A stretch of 64,000 nt of DNA. It comes from Dromaius novaehollandiae. Its lineage: Eukaryota > Chordata > Aves > Casuariiformes > Dromaiidae. Every line of letters starts with the position of its first letter. Position 1 is the first letter of the stretch. A program made the translations under genes and the position numbers. Shown in pieces: positions 62,601 to 64,000 of this stretch. A model generated the notes under the pieces. The model made no database searches, had not been told where the DNA came from, and saw nothing but the letters and a program-made list of their open reading frames with translations. Where the stretch lies: contig NC_088098.1 of the NCBI RefSeq assembly GCF_036370855.1, positions 202,289,336-202,353,335 on the forward strand. Reading direction: 5' to 3'.

Positions 62601-63532
62601 AAAGTGTTCATACTAGTGACTAGATGAGACTGAACTAAATAAATGTTAGGCTGAAATCATGCCTCCAAAAGTAATGATGGACTTGCCTGGTGAGACTGAA
62701 AATTAGGAGTGCACCCAAGGAAAAGGAAATCATACAACCCAAAGTGCGCGATGGAGCTGCTCTGTTTAGTTGCATAGCACATTCCCCTGCCAGAATGTTT
62801 CTTGTCAAAGGCTTGAGATCAGTCCTGGGATGAGTGTCTTGGGGTAAATGAGCAGGTCCCTAATTTTAGCAGACTGCAGTGAGTTTATGTGGCACAACTA
62901 TTAACTTTCTCTTTAGACTTAATTATAATTTGATAGTTAACAGTAGATACCAGAAAGTTGATTTAAGTACAACAGATATAAATGTGGAGCTTTGACTATA
63001 TTTTCAGGACAATTGATATCTTCCCCTTAAGCTTGTTTTCTGACAATCTTTCTGTTTTTTGATAGTGCAAATTCCATGCTGATCTTTGGCAATATTTGTT
63101 CTAGCCTTCCGATATTCTTTGGAAATATTTTTTCTAGTCTTATAGCTGCTTCTTTGTCATTGCCATAAAAAATTCAATCAACTTCGAGTTCAAACTGAAG
63201 TTCTAGCTCTTATTTTGTTAATTAGTGTAGTGAGACAGGAAGTAGAAGTGAATTGCCCTTTGCACATTTCCCAAACCTCATATACAATGACTGCAATTCC
63301 TGCCAAATATACACTTTTGTATACTGAAGAGGAAAGAGAAATAATAGGGACTGAGCAGAAGGAAGAGAAATGGTAGGAACTAATTTGAAACAAGGATTAA
63401 AGTAAGTGATTACAGGGAAATTGTGAGAACTAAACCCAAACACTCCCAAAGTCTGGATATTTAAATTTTGGATTTTTGGTTCGTTCATTGTCTAAATCTG
63501 ACTTCCTGTGGCTCTAATGTGAACCTCTGCAG
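59662..63532 (+). other. Putative intron between the two right-edge candidate exons
   Basis: 3.9 kb bounded by GTAAGG and AACCTCTGCAG. It contains a (GT)n/(TA)n microsatellite at 61868-61897 and no recognised gene. If the exons are not real, this is plain intergenic DNA. Confidence 0.4.
61868..61897. repeat. GT/TA microsatellite
   Basis: GTGTGCGTGTGTGTGTGTAT followed by ATACATATA, a simple dinucleotide repeat. Confidence 0.9.
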
Positions 63533-63812
63533 CCATTTGAAATACTATTTTACTGGTGAGGATTTTCAGGGAAGTACATTTTCAAGCCCTGAGGATATTT
63601 GGTTTAGAAACAGAAAGAATAGCTCAAATCAGTTCTCGACTTACTCCCTTTCAGTGACTTCCTATATGTCTGCACTGAAATTTGACAACATTGACAAGAT
63701 GACTCAACAGAGTTACAAACGGGCAGACAACCTCATCACAAAAATACCAGGGCAGTTCATCTTTTCAGAGTTGCAACAGAGGATGGAAAGACTGAAAGAG
63801 AATGATAACTGA
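63533..63812 (+). CDS. Candidate terminal coding exon of an unrecognised gene
   Basis: The acceptor ends at 63532 (CCTCTGCAG). From there the frame is open for 92 residues (HLKYYFTGEDFQGSTF... then KMTQQSYKRADNLITKIPGQ) and stops at TGA 63810-63812. AATAAA follows at 63831-63836, only 19 bases after the stop. The C-terminal third is charged and helical in character (FSELQQRMERLKENDN). The phase agrees with the exon at 59528-59661. I do not recognise the family. The short 3' UTR with an immediate poly(A) signal is a strong hint of a real gene end. Confidence 0.48.
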
Positions 63813-63830
63813 GATATGGTCTTCTCTATA

Positions 63831-63836
63831 AATAAA
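63831..63836 (+). terminator. AATAAA polyadenylation signal after the candidate terminal exon
   Basis: A canonical hexamer 19 bases after the stop codon of the 63533-63812 frame. Cleavage would be expected at about 63850-63865. Confidence 0.45.
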
Positions 63837-64000
63837 GGCTGATGACACAACTTTATGGTGTGAACTGGGGATATCTAGTACTGCTATTGCCTGGGCAATA
63901 CTTTTCCCAGACTTACACAGGAAACTTCAGTTTCAAAAGGAGTTTGTTTGATAGCTTTTAGCAGATCTCGTTTATGTTGCAAAAAAACGCCTTGTGCCAT

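Noticed and set aside
54481-64000. 3' end of GRIA4 on the minus strand, expected from mammalian synteny
   Set aside because: No glutamate-receptor membrane or C-tail segment was readable. The gene probably starts beyond the window.

Overview
The window is vertebrate nuclear DNA, almost certainly from a bird. It is mostly AT-rich introns and gene deserts, with spliced genes, two CpG islands at promoters, a CR1-type LINE 3' end, an avian-style solo LTR, and a PHF7/G2E3-like gene copy of the kind that is strongly expanded in birds. The gene order AASDHPPT (minus), KBTBD3 (plus), MSANTD4 (plus) matches human 11q22.3, where GRIA4 follows. No GRIA4 exon was found before the right edge.

Layout. Positions 1-5852 are intron of AASDHPPT, whose exons 2 and 1 lie at 5853-6078 and 7232-7375 on the minus strand; its later exons were not found and should lie left of the window. 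A CpG island at about 6900-8520 holds a shared, bidirectional promoter. KBTBD3 starts there with a non-coding first exon ending at 8244, and its coding exons are 16609-16850 and 20275-21895 (614 aa). A desert follows, containing a complete solo LTR (27901-28638) with a 5-bp target duplication. A second CpG island (about 30200-31420) is the promoter of MSANTD4, with coding exons 36643-37104 and 38821-39396 (345 aa, the same length as the human protein as I remember it).

The region from about 44.6 to 54.1 kb is different. It is GC-rich, repeat-laden and flanked by an 82-bp inverted repeat. It carries a decayed multi-exon PHF7-like copy (49434-52971) with recognisable ePHD and RING/PHD exons but a reading-frame break, a lost zinc ligand and one eroded exon. 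A minisatellite lies upstream of it and a run of YY1-like motifs lies downstream. Just left of it, two or three splice-consistent segments (45329-47820) could form a small unrecognised gene. Near the right edge, two phase-compatible exons (59528-59661 and 63533-63812), followed at once by a stop codon and AATAAA, look like the end of another multi-exon gene that I do not recognise.

The three conserved genes do not form a pathway. AASDHPPT activates carrier proteins by phosphopantetheinylation, KBTBD3 is a BTB-BACK-Kelch protein (probable CUL3 substrate adaptor), and MSANTD4 is a Myb/SANT-like putative DNA-binding protein with a long charged helix. Only AASDHPPT and KBTBD3 are physically coupled, by the shared promoter.
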